A stretch of DNA of 6,804 nucleotides from Planctomycetaceae bacterium (GTDB lineage Bacteria > Planctomycetota > Planctomycetia > Pirellulales > Thermoguttaceae), in assembly GCA_031282385.1 (NCBI GenBank), contig JAITDV010000584.1, positions 1-6,804 on the forward strand, in the 5' to 3' direction. The notes under the pieces were generated by a model. The model searched no databases, was not told where the DNA came from, and saw only the letters and a program-made list of their open reading frames with translations. A program made the position numbers and the translations under genes. This document shows, piece after piece, positions 1 through 5,615 of this stretch. Within the stretch, counting starts at the first letter, position 1, and the number at the start of each line of letters is the position of its first letter.

Positions 1-1004
1 CTGTTTACGATTCTGTCAAATTTATTTCTCATTTACTTATTGGTTTTACGCTTGTAGAGCTTCTTGTAGTAATCGCGATTATTGGAGTTTTAATTGCATT
101 ATTATTACCGGCAGTGCAAGCGGCACGTGAATCAGCGCGAAGAATGTCGTGTAGTAATAATGTCCGGCAACAAGTACTAGCATTACACAATTATCACGAT
201 ACCATCAACGCATTACCATTTTCCAACGGTCCGAAAATACTAACGACAACCAGAGCTTGGCGCAGTTGGTTAATAGCGATTTTTCCGTATCTCGAACAAC
301 AAGCAGTTTACAACAATTTGAAATTTGGCGACGCATACAATTTCGATCCGATTACAACTCCAGCAGATAATTTCCCTGTACTTACTGGATTGAAAATTTC
401 TGGTTTTTATTGCCCTTCCAGCAATCGTGAAAAAATGCAGGCTTACAACAATTACGCCTTTCAAATCACTAACTATGCCGGTATTTCAGGTTCATATTAC
501 GATCCGAACAATATGAGTGCAACAAGTCCAAATATTATTACTAGCATTAACACCAATTATGGCTATGTTGCAACCAATGGAGTTATTATTCGTGCAACGA
601 CCTCTAAAGCTGATGACACCATTGGTCTTGGAAATATCTCCGACGGCACATCGAATACAATTGGTATTGCCGAGCAATCGAAATTGGTAAAGAGCACCAG
701 CAATAACCAGTTTGCAGAACGCGGTTCCGGCGGACATCGCGGAGGTGGTTGGAATGGAAGTAGTGCCAATGAATGGCAAAATGTAGTAACAACAATCCGT
801 TGGGAAATCAACGCCGTTTGTCCAAACACCAGCGGTTGCAATAATCCTTATGGGTCTAGTACAATTATTACATCGAATCATTCTGGCGGCGCACAATTTG
901 GTATTTGTGACGGCTCTGTTCGTTTTATTTCGGATACTACCAAGCTCGCCATTTTAAGTGCGCTTGCTTCCAAAAACGATGGTTTGGCGACAACAATACC
1001 GTGA
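1..1004 (+). CDS. DUF1559 pilin-like (pseudopilin) protein, 5' end outside the window
   Basis: This is a planctomycete DUF1559 (SBP_bac_10-type) protein with a type IV prepilin-like N-terminus. The frame is open from the left edge (first full codon at 3) and has no start codon before the signature, so the true start is upstream; 333 residues are visible. Counting from position 3, residues 14-28 read GFTLVELLVVIAIIG. This gives a predicted prepilin peptidase cut between G14 and F15, the usual Glu at mature position 5 (E19) and a membrane helix to about residue 38. It is followed by LLLPAVQAARESARR and a CSNN motif typical of the family. Near the C-terminus, HSGGAQFGICDG (H293, D303-G304) is the H-X9-DG motif. 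Family members are abundant in Planctomycetes and are thought to be exported, envelope-associated pseudopilins, but their molecular role is not established. The next gene is a small lipoprotein, a common pairing. Family assignment is very sure; function is not. Confidence 0.95.
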   Translation, partial: VYDSVKFISHLLIGFTLVELLVVIAIIGVLIALLLPAVQAARESARRMSCSNNVRQQVLALHNYHDTINALPFSNGPKILTTTRAWRSWLIAIFPYLEQQAVYNNLKFGDAYNFDPITTPADNFPVLTGLKISGFYCPSSNREKMQAYNNYAFQITNYAGISGSYYDPNNMSATSPNIITSINTNYGYVATNGVIIRATTSKADDTIGLGNISDGTSNTIGIAEQSKLVKSTSNNQFAERGSGGHRGGGWNGSSANEWQNVVTTIRWEINAVCPNTSGCNNPYGSSTIITSNHSGGAQFGICDGSVRFISDTTKLAILSALASKNDGLATTIP

Positions 1005-1182
1005 TACGAATCGTACAATGAATTTCAGCGGATATATTTATCACATTTGAAGTTTTGTTTTTTAAGTCAATGTTCGTGTTCGTTATGTTCCTGAATCTCT
1101 TTTTGTACATTATTAAAAAAAGCCAAATCTTAAAGTGTGATGGATATATTATAAATTATTACAATTTAACAATTTAATTAAA

Positions 1183-1626
1183 ATGAAGGTTATTACAAAA
1201 AATATTTTTTTATTTATTTTTGTTTTTGTGTTGGTGGTTTCCGGTTGTATGGGAAGCGTTAAACCTAAACTTGTTCCAGCGAGCGGAACAGCAACACAAA
1301 ACGGTAAACCATTGTCAGATGTTCGACTTGAATTTCGCAAGCCTGATACAGGAACGTCTGCGTTTGCCGAGACGGATATTGAAGGCAAATTTACACTTAC
1401 TCATTCGCAAGGCGGTATTGGAGCGGAATCGGGCAAATATATTGTTTCGATTTTTCAAAAAGGAAAACCAATTCCTTTGCCGACTGGCGTTAATGCGGAA
1501 GATTTACCGGAAGAACAACGTAATCCAATGTCGCCGGAAATTGAAATCCGTAATTCAAACGATAGTAATATAGAAATCGAAATTCCAGAAACAGGAAAGA
1601 ACGATTTAAAAATTGAAGTAAAATAA
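1183..1626 (+). CDS. Small lipoprotein with carboxypeptidase-regulatory-like (Ig-like) domain
   Basis: This is a predicted exported lipoprotein of 147 residues with a single beta-sandwich domain; no enzymatic function can be assigned. The N-terminus has Lys2 and Lys6, a hydrophobic stretch (residues 8-20, Phe/Val/Leu rich) and a lipobox V19-S20-G21-C22, so Cys22 should be lipidated after signal peptidase II cleavage. Residues about 29-90 fit the planctomycete carboxypeptidase-regulatory-like pattern: SGTATQNGKPLSDVRLEF, then TDIEGKFTL, then GKYIVSI. The C-terminus is charged and repetitive (EIEIRNSNDSNIEIEIPE). It lies 178 bp after the DUF1559 gene on the same strand, a frequent neighbour pair in Planctomycetes, so an envelope partnership is plausible but inferred. 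The ATG is chosen because it gives an intact signal peptide; the AT-rich leader has no Shine-Dalgarno sequence. A perfect palindrome begins 10 bp after the stop codon. Confidence 0.88.
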   Translation: MKVITKNIFLFIFVFVLVVSGCMGSVKPKLVPASGTATQNGKPLSDVRLEFRKPDTGTSAFAETDIEGKFTLTHSQGGIGAESGKYIVSIFQKGKPIPLPTGVNAEDLPEEQRNPMSPEIEIRNSNDSNIEIEIPETGKNDLKIEVK

Positions 1627-1635
1627 TAGCGTGTA

Positions 1636-1657
1636 GAGACGCAATGCATTGCGTCTC
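1636..1657. repeat. Perfect 22-bp palindrome after the lipoprotein gene
   Basis: The half-site GAGACGCAATG is followed directly by its exact reverse complement, giving a perfect two-fold symmetric 22-mer with ATGCAT at the centre. It starts 10 bp after the lipoprotein stop codon. As RNA it would give a strong stem (about 9 bp with a 4-nt loop), but no T tract follows, so a classical intrinsic terminator is unlikely. It could be a REP-like dispersed palindrome, an mRNA 3'-end stabiliser or a binding site for a dimeric protein. Confidence 0.7.
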
Positions 1658-1727
1658 CGCGTTATTTCCAACGAGAATAATCACACAAAAACAAACGCAA
1701 AATATAAAAACCGTATCTGAAATAAAA

Positions 1728-1934
1728 TAGACCTTTTCTCTAACCTAAAAATACATAAACGCAACAAAAAACCTACAACGAAAAACCTACAACGAAAAAC
1801 CGCCTTTAACTCCTCCGAGACCACCCCTAACCCCTCCGAAGGAGGGGAATAAGAAGAAGCCTCCGAAGGGGGGAATAATTCCCCTCCTTCGGAGGGGTCA
1901 GGGGTGGTCTCCTACAGGTTAGCGAAAAGGTCTA
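1728..1934 (+). mobile_element. MITE-like element, copy 1 (207 bp, complete)
   Basis: This is a non-coding element with 19-bp terminal inverted repeats: TAGACCTTTTCTCTAACCT at 1728-1746 and AGGTTAGCGAAAAGGTCTA at 1916-1934, with one mismatch. Inside is a 34-bp inverted repeat with one mismatch (1817-1850 and 1878-1911) around a 27-nt AG-rich loop; its arms carry the blocks GAGACCACCCCT and CCCCTCCGAAGGAGGGG. Related copies occur at 5616-5809 and from 6682. Both ends are bounded by TA. A TA target duplication is the hallmark of the IS630/Tc1/mariner group, so a MITE mobilised by such a transposase is a reasonable inference, but no transposase is present here. Compared with the other copies it has an extra 14-bp tandem unit at 1771-1798. 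Transcripts across it would fold into a very stable hairpin. Confidence 0.85.
1771..1798 (+). repeat. 14-bp tandem duplication inside MITE copy 1
   Basis: The unit ACCTACAACGAAAA occurs twice head to tail (1771-1784 and 1785-1798). The other two MITE copies have only one unit at this place, so this is a copy-specific duplication, probably by replication slippage, and useful as a variable-number marker. Confidence 0.85.
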
Positions 1935-1974
1935 ATGATACGAATCTTTTTTGTTTCAAAAATTTTAAAATACA

Positions 1975-2016
1975 CGTAAAAGCCTGCTTTCCGATAAATA
2001 AGCAGGCGATGGTAAA
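1975..2016 (+). repeat. Stem-loop repeat, core copy 1 (42 nt)
   Basis: The core matches the longer copies at 5311-5414 and 6435-6538. It matches 38 of 42 positions of the ssb-linked copy (5346-5387). The stem GCCTGCTT (1982-1989) pairs with AAGCAGGC (2000-2007), and the repeat continues into GATGGTAAA, compared with GAAGGTAAA in the others. The flanks that are conserved between the other two copies are not recognisable here, so this copy is truncated or strongly diverged. It lies 40 bp after MITE copy 1. Confidence 0.75.
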
Positions 2017-2047
2017 CGATCAATATTTTTGTCTTTCATATTTGATA

Positions 2048-2061
2048 ATTGTTGCAACAAT
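2048..2061. repeat. 14-bp palindrome ATTGTTGCAACAAT
   Basis: This is a perfect palindrome. Its 12-bp centre TTGTTGCAACAA recurs exactly at 5534-5545 in the ssb-rplI gap. Both copies lie downstream of a stem-loop repeat. It could be an operator for a dimeric regulator or part of the repeat landscape; no regulator can be named. Confidence 0.45.
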
Positions 2062-2391
2062 TCGGCGCCGTCTCTTTTTTTGCTTATTTTGTAGGTTTCA
2101 TGAGGGGGGGCTTGAAAGAGTTGGGAAATGTATCACAATTACGCCCCGTTTCGATTTTGGAAGATCAGTTAATTTGGTGTAATCGGGCGAATGACGTTTT
2201 TTTGTATAAAAAATCATTACGAACACTTAATAGAAATTTAGGTAACACAAAAGCAATCAAAGTAAGTTTTCCAGTAATTCAACTTGCACGTATTACCGAA
2301 AACTCAAGTGTGAACAGTTTTAAGATAAAAAATATTTTAGTTATTTTGACAAAAAGTATTTCTGAAATTACAAGTTTTTGAGGAGATAACA

Positions 2392-3024
2392 ATGGCAAAA
2401 GTGCAGACATTATCAGTGAAGTTGCGAGATTCGCATGGTAAGCGCCGTAATCGGCGGTTGCGTAATAACGGCAGTGTTCCTGGCGTGCTTTACGGACATA
2501 AACAAGCAGTTCAAAGTTTGACGTTGTCTGCTGAAGAGTTGGCGGCTACAGTTAGACACGGGAATCGGTTTGTTGAACTTGTTGGCGATGTTGCGGAAAA
2601 GGCGTTTATTAAAGAGGTTCAATGGAACACTTGGGGTAACAAAATTCTGCATGTTGATTTCGCAAGAGTTAGCGAACACGAAAAAATTCATGTTACCGTT
2701 CCGCTTGAACTTCGTGGAGAAGCAATTGGTACAAAAGAAGGCGGAGTTGTCAAGCATGTTCTACACCAAATTGAACTGGAATGCGAAGCTGCATCATTGC
2801 CCGAACACATTATCGTCAACATAAATCATCTCGCGTTCAATCAAACCATTCACATTTCCGATATTGAGTTTCCTGAAAGTGTGAAATCTTTGCTTGATCC
2901 TTCAACTGTAGTAGTAACTTGTGCTTTGTCGGTTGAAGTTACAGACGAAAGCAAATCAACCGAAGGCGTGGAACCTGAAGTCATCGGACGAAAAAAAGGC
3001 GAGGAAGAATCCGCCGAAGGATAA
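2392..3024 (+). CDS. rplY: 50S ribosomal protein bL25, long Ctc/TL5 form
   Basis: bL25 binds 5S rRNA in the large ribosomal subunit at the central protuberance. At 210 residues this is the long, two-domain form (general stress protein Ctc/TL5 type), not the roughly 95-residue E. coli form. Residues about 5-92 form the 5S rRNA-binding domain, with the typical RRLRNNGSVPGVLYG near the start and FIKEVQWNTWGNKILHVDF before the domain boundary. Residues about 98-185 form the C-terminal beta domain (VPLELRGEAIGTKEGGVV, then HQIELECEAASLPEHIIVNI). The C-terminal tail is rich in Glu, Ser and Lys and probably disordered. The start is supported by GAGGAG at 2380-2385, 6 nt before the ATG, the best ribosome binding site in the window. 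In planctomycetes rplY commonly precedes pth, as here, but 339 bp holding an inverted-repeat element separate the two. Confidence 0.97.
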   Translation: MAKVQTLSVKLRDSHGKRRNRRLRNNGSVPGVLYGHKQAVQSLTLSAEELAATVRHGNRFVELVGDVAEKAFIKEVQWNTWGNKILHVDFARVSEHEKIHVTVPLELRGEAIGTKEGGVVKHVLHQIELECEAASLPEHIIVNINHLAFNQTIHISDIEFPESVKSLLDPSTVVVTCALSVEVTDESKSTEGVEPEVIGRKKGEEESAEG

Positions 3025-3217
3025 TTCCAATCAAAACACTAACTTTCCAATTTTCACGAAAACGACAATTGTTGAAACGGAAATTGTTGATTGTTTCATA
3101 TTTGGGCAGTTTATTAACCGCGGCGTAATAAGTGTAAAATTCCGTTTCGTTAGAGATGAAAGTATTTTAGGCAACTTCTAAAAATCCATTTTTGGCAGAA
3201 TTATCAAAATTTTAGGA

Positions 3218-3247
3218 TTGACAAGTTTAGACAATAAAATTTATTCT
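3218..3247 (+). promoter_or_regulatory. Sigma70-like promoter upstream of pth
   Basis: A perfect -35 box TTGACA (3218-3223) is followed after 18 bp by TATTCT (3242-3247), which matches four of six bases of TATAAT. Transcription would start near 3254, about 110 nt before pth. It lies inside the inverted-repeat element, so the element may supply the pth promoter. The sequence is AT-rich, so chance matches are possible. Confidence 0.4.
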
Positions 3248-3270
3248 ATCCATGAATTTGCACAATTATT

Positions 3271-3300
3271 TGATTCGTGAAATTGGTGTAAATTAGTGGA
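3271..3300 (+). repeat. Three degenerate 10-bp units, AATTnGTGnA
   Basis: TGATTCGTGA, AATTGGTGTA and AATTAGTGGA follow one another in exact 10-bp register. This may be a worn tandem repeat or phased protein-binding sites on one face of the helix. It lies between the putative promoter and pth, inside the inverted-repeat element. Confidence 0.45.
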
Positions 3301-3363
3301 CAAAATGAGTTTTTAGAAGTTCCCTTTAGTAAAAGCTAAAAAGTATTCGTCATAAGAGTTTCT

Positions 3364-3933
3364 ATGAAATTAGTTGTTGGACTTGGTAATCCTGGAGTCA
3401 AGTATCGCCAGACTCGGCATAATATTGGTTATTTGATACTTTCGGAGTTTGTTTCGCGGTATCCGAATTGTTCGCCAAAATCGAAATTTCATGGTGATTT
3501 TGTTGATATTCGGGACAAGAACGGTGAGACGGTTTTTTTACTTTGTCCGACAACTTACATGAATCAAAGCGGATTAAGTGTTCTGGAAGCAATTAGATTT
3601 TACAAGATACCTTTTGAAAATGTGTTAGTTGTGTGTGATGACTTGAACCTTCCTTTTACGAAGTTACGGTTTCGCAGTGAGGGCAGTAGCGGCGGACAAA
3701 AAGGTTTAGCAGACATTTTACGGGTGTTAAGTACAGAGAAAATATCCAGACTTCGTTTCGGAATCGGAGAGCCGCCGGCAAGAATGGACGCGGCGGATTA
3801 TGTGTTGATGAATTTTAGTGAGAGTGAGCGTCCTGAATTGTTGATTGCGTTAAAAATTTCTGCGGACGCGGTGCAATATTGGATTGATTATGGAATTGTG
3901 GATGCAATGAATAAATACAACGGCAAATCGTGA
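3364..3933 (+). CDS. pth: Peptidyl-tRNA hydrolase
   Basis: Pth hydrolyses the ester bond of peptidyl-tRNAs released early from ribosomes and so recycles tRNA in the cytoplasm. At 189 residues the length is normal. The family motifs occur in order: VVGLGNPG (4-11, with Asn9), TRHNIG with the catalytic His19 (E. coli His20), PTTYMNQSG (62-70, Asn67 equivalent to E. coli Asn68), and CDDLNLP (91-97, with Asp92 or Asp93 at the E. coli Asp93 region). RFGIGEPP and ADYVL follow further on. The conserved GGHNGL loop reads GGQKGL (110-115), so the residues matching E. coli His113 and Asn114 are Gln112 and Lys113. The catalytic His/Asp/Asn set is otherwise intact and activity is expected. The ATG begins directly at the family's N-terminal motif; only a weak AAGAG precedes it. 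It sits between rplY and rpsF. Confidence 0.97.
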   Translation: MKLVVGLGNPGVKYRQTRHNIGYLILSEFVSRYPNCSPKSKFHGDFVDIRDKNGETVFLLCPTTYMNQSGLSVLEAIRFYKIPFENVLVVCDDLNLPFTKLRFRSEGSSGGQKGLADILRVLSTEKISRLRFGIGEPPARMDAADYVLMNFSESERPELLIALKISADAVQYWIDYGIVDAMNKYNGKS

Positions 3934-4252
3934 CAATTGATTTTTTTGTTTCAAAAAATTCCGAAGAGTATTTTTTGCGAATGTTTTTCGGAAAATTTGA
4001 ATTTGTTGAGATGACGGGCAAATTTGTATTTTGTCTGTCAATTGTGTGTGTGTGGTTGTCGAACGCAAAATTGGGATTTTAAACTGTTTACTCTTTAATC
4101 TCCTTTACATTCGTCTGTTTACCTATTTGAAAGCGGGCTTTTACGTTTTTGAATTACGCGTTTATAGTGAGCGGTATGATTGTAAATTTGTGGTCGGCAA
4201 GTTATTTTTTTAAAAGTATAAACTCGATTTTAACTCGAACCAAAACCCGATT
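3934..4252. other. Gap between pth and rpsF, no gene
   Basis: The gap is AT-rich without a credible gene; a 60-codon frame at 4031 and a 65-codon frame at 4149 lack supporting signals. Visible items are the A/T-only hairpin motif TTTTTTGTTTCAAAAA (3942-3957, also found at 1947-1962), a 7-bp inverted repeat TTCCGAA/TTCGGAA (3959-3965 and 3987-3993), a weak promoter-like pair TTTTAC and TATAGT (4139-4144 and 4163-4168, 18 bp apart), and two direct AACTCGA repeats 11 bp apart (4221-4227 and 4232-4238) shortly before the rpsF start. No terminator with a GC-rich stem was found. Confidence 0.5.
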
Positions 4253-4696
4253 ATGGTACAGAATGTTTACGAAGGGTTGTTTATTCTTGATTCTGATCTT
4301 TATGCCAAAGCACCTGAAGAGGTGTCTGGACAAATTGCGACGATAGTTGAACAAACGACTGGTGAAGTCTTATTAAGCAGACTCTGGGATGAACGAAAAT
4401 TGGCGTATCCCATTAAAGGACACAAAAGAGGTACGTATTGGTTAGCGTATTTCAGTATTGATCCGCTCAAAGTAAAAGAGTTGACGCGGCAATTCCAATT
4501 AAACGGTAATGTGATCCGTTTTTTGATTCTCAAAGTTGACCGTCGGCTTGTTGATATGTTAGTTGAGCATGCGCGGGCTGGGCATCTATTTGCGGGCGAG
4601 CATTCGGATGTTGATACGGTTGGTATTGATGTTGGAATAGATAATTTTGCTATCGACGTAGAGGAGGACGGAGATATTGATGAAGTTGATGTGTAA
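4253..4696 (+). CDS. rpsF: 30S ribosomal protein bS6
   Basis: bS6 is a small-subunit protein that binds the central domain of 16S rRNA as a heterodimer with bS18. The protein has 147 residues. Residues about 3-98 are the ferredoxin-like bS6 domain: NVYEGLFILDS at the start, WDERKLAYPIKGHKRGTYW (about 45-63) in the middle, then FQLNGNVIRFLILKVDRR and DMLVEHAR. The remaining roughly 40 residues form a strongly acidic tail (VDTVGIDVGIDNFAIDVEEDG and onward) with a loose valine/isoleucine-aspartate alternation, likely disordered; acidic bS6 tails are known in several bacteria. The ATG places the family N-terminus correctly, but the upstream bases (ACCAAAACCCGATT) contain no Shine-Dalgarno sequence. 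The usual partner gene rpsR is not found in this window. Confidence 0.96.
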   Translation: MVQNVYEGLFILDSDLYAKAPEEVSGQIATIVEQTTGEVLLSRLWDERKLAYPIKGHKRGTYWLAYFSIDPLKVKELTRQFQLNGNVIRFLILKVDRRLVDMLVEHARAGHLFAGEHSDVDTVGIDVGIDNFAIDVEEDGDIDEVDV

Positions 4697-4718
4697 CGGA
4701 CGCGACGTTTGAGAGTGT

Positions 4719-4748
4719 AGGATAACTGAAATTGTGTGAGGTTATTCT
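4719..4748 (+). promoter_or_regulatory. Possible stem-loop in the rpsF-ssb gap
   Basis: AGGATAAC (4719-4726) can pair with GTTATTCT (4741-4748), with one G-U pair, around a 14-nt loop. It lies between the rpsF stop codon and the ssb ribosome binding site. No U tract follows, so it is not a clear terminator; it could affect mRNA processing or be chance. Confidence 0.25.
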
Positions 4749-4794
4749 GTTGTTTGATATTAGTTTACAGTAAGTCAGCGAGGAAATAGAAAAA

Positions 4795-5253
4795 ATGCCA
4801 AGTTTTAGCCGTGTTATTTTGGTTGGTAATCTAACCCGTGATCCTGAATTGCGTCATATTGCAACGGGTACGGCGGTAACTGATATTGGTCTGGCAATAA
4901 ATGATCGGCGCAAGTTACCGTCCGGCGAATGGGTGGAAGATGTTACATTTGTAGATATAACTCTTTGGGGACGAACTGCAGAAGTGGTTTGTCAGTATCT
5001 TACCAAAGGGGCGCCGCTTTTGGTTGAGGGGCGTTTGAAACTTGATTCGTGGGAAGCGGATGGGCAAAAACGTTCTAAGTTAAAAGTAGTTGGTGAGCGG
5101 ATTGAGTTTCTTAACTCTGGAGGTAGTGGAGCTAGTGCAAATTTGAGTTCCGGTAGTGCTGCAAATTCTTCGCCAAGCCGTCCGGTTTCACGACTATCAA
5201 CTTCGCCTGAACAAGATTATTACGAACCGCCCACAGATGACGTACCATTTTAA
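4795..5253 (+). CDS. ssb: Single-stranded DNA-binding protein
   Basis: SSB coats single-stranded DNA in replication, recombination and repair and recruits partner enzymes through its C-terminal tip. The protein has 152 residues. Residues about 4-106 are the OB fold, with SRVILVGNLTRDPELR at the start, the TFVDITLWGRTAEVV strand region and GAPLLVEGRLKLDSW, ending near KVVGERIEFL. A Gly/Ser/Ala/Pro-rich flexible linker spans about 108-140. The last residues, PPTDDVPF, form the acidic tip that ends in Pro-Phe as in the canonical DDDIPF. The ATG is preceded by GCGAGGAA with AGGA at 4781-4784, spaced 10 nt. It follows rpsF by 98 bp; rpsF-ssb adjacency is widespread. A 104-nt stem-loop repeat begins 57 bp after the stop codon. 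Confidence 0.97.
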   Translation: MPSFSRVILVGNLTRDPELRHIATGTAVTDIGLAINDRRKLPSGEWVEDVTFVDITLWGRTAEVVCQYLTKGAPLLVEGRLKLDSWEADGQKRSKLKVVGERIEFLNSGGSGASANLSSGSAANSSPSRPVSRLSTSPEQDYYEPPTDDVPF

Positions 5254-5310
5254 GTTATTCACACTTTAATTTCTATAATAAGTGCGGACTTGCCTGTTGG
5301 AAGTTCGTTT

Positions 5311-5414
5311 ATACTGCTCGTGCTGTAATTTGCGCGGCTCAAGAGCGTGAAAGCCTGCTTTCCGATAGGTAAGCAGGCGAAGGTAAAGGAAATTTAAAGT
5401 GGGAACAGTTTAAA
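5311..5414 (+). repeat. Stem-loop repeat, copy 2 (104 nt), after ssb; possible ncRNA or 3'-UTR element
   Basis: It aligns without gaps to 6435-6538 with 17 mismatches in 104 positions (84 percent identity by hand count). The centre is almost invariant: GCGTGAAAGCCTGCTT at 5345-5360, and AAGCAGGCGAAGG at 5371-5383. The stem GCCTGCTT (5353-5360) pairs with AAGCAGGC (5371-5378). Inside it, CC and GG can pair across a GATA tetraloop after a 1x1 mismatch. Purine-rich GTGAAA and GAAGGT flank the stem on the two sides. A weaker outer pairing GCTC (5316-5319) with GAGC (5343-5346) is possible. It begins 57 bp after the ssb stop. No T tract follows, so it is not a simple terminator. I could not match it to a named riboswitch or ribozyme. 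Confidence 0.75.
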
Positions 5415-5533
5415 TGTTTTGTGTTGCTGGATTTTAAAGTGTGATTGATACGGCATAATTTGTAAGTTGTGTCCAATTTGGAATTTTGGAAAAATTTCTT
5501 TTGATTTCAGAAACAACCGATTAAAAATAGAAG

Positions 5534-5545
5534 TTGTTGCAACAA
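5534..5545. repeat. 12-bp palindrome TTGTTGCAACAA, second copy
   Basis: This is an exact copy of the centre of the palindrome at 2048-2061. It lies 71 bp before the inverted MITE copy and about 310 bp before rplI. It is either a shared operator or chance in AT-rich sequence. Confidence 0.4.
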
Positions 5546-5615
5546 GTATGGATAATGCGGTTACGGTATTTTGTTTTGTTCCTGCTTGCCATATTGTTTC
5601 GCAACTCAAAAACAA

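Larger units (their letters stand above)
1935..2391. other. Gene-free stretch between MITE copy 1 and rplY
   Basis: I see no convincing gene here. Two overlapping open frames exist (one ending at 2182, one running from a TTG at 2049 or an ATG at 2100 to 2381). They lack a ribosome binding site and recognisable motifs and look like chance ORFs. The stretch contains a 42-nt stem-loop repeat core (1975-2016), the palindrome ATTGTTGCAACAAT (2048-2061), a run of seven G (2104-2110) and, close to rplY, TTGACA at 2346-2351. A weak TTACAA lies 16 bp after that TTGACA, so a promoter there would leave a leader of only about 12 nt. This promoter is a low-confidence suggestion. Confidence 0.6.
3170..3324. 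mobile_element. Second, unrelated MITE-like inverted-repeat element (155 bp)
   Basis: AACTTCTAAAAA at 3173-3184 is matched exactly by TTTTTAGAAGTT at 3310-3321. The symmetry continues inward after two mismatches (CATTTT at 3187-3192 with AAAATG at 3302-3307) and outward to GGC versus GGG ends, giving imperfect terminal repeats of about 23 bp. The proposed ends are flanked on both sides by TTTA (3166-3169 and 3325-3328), which could be a 4-bp target duplication. There is no coding capacity. It shares no sequence with the TAGACC element. Only one copy is in the window, so mobility is inferred from structure alone. The 12-bp exact repeat is certain; the exact ends are not. Confidence 0.55.
3025..3363. 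other. Gap between rplY and pth, mostly an inverted-repeat element
   Basis: No gene is visible. There is no GC-rich terminator after rplY. The left part (3025-3169) is AT-rich without clear signals. The right part is the inverted-repeat element at 3170-3324, containing a promoter-like sequence and a 10-bp periodic repeat. The last 40 bp before pth have no convincing Shine-Dalgarno sequence, only AAGAG about 6-10 nt before the ATG. Confidence 0.6.

Noticed and set aside
492..896. A 134-codon reverse-strand frame and other antisense frames across the DUF1559 gene
   Set aside because: They are mirror frames of a clearly conserved protein on the + strand.
1728..1934. MITE copies as a CRISPR array or as intrinsic terminators
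   Set aside because: There are only three distant copies with terminal inverted repeats and no spacers, and no T tract follows the hairpins.
1904..2182. A 92-codon frame starting in the MITE right end
   Set aside because: It begins inside the MITE, crosses the stem-loop repeat and palindrome, and overlaps another open frame. It has no coding character.
2049..2381. A 110-codon frame (93 codons from the ATG at 2100) just before rplY
   Set aside because: It has no ribosome binding site, no recognisable motif and an atypical composition, and it ends next to the rplY ribosome binding site in a repeat-rich gap. It is most likely a chance ORF.
4031..4346. Short frames between pth and rpsF
   Set aside because: They are low-complexity translations of AT-rich intergenic DNA without start signals, and one overlaps rpsF in another frame.
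5394..5615. A 73-codon reverse frame between ssb and rplI
   Set aside because: It starts with TTG at the MITE border, runs into the stem-loop repeat, has no ribosome binding site and matches no known family.
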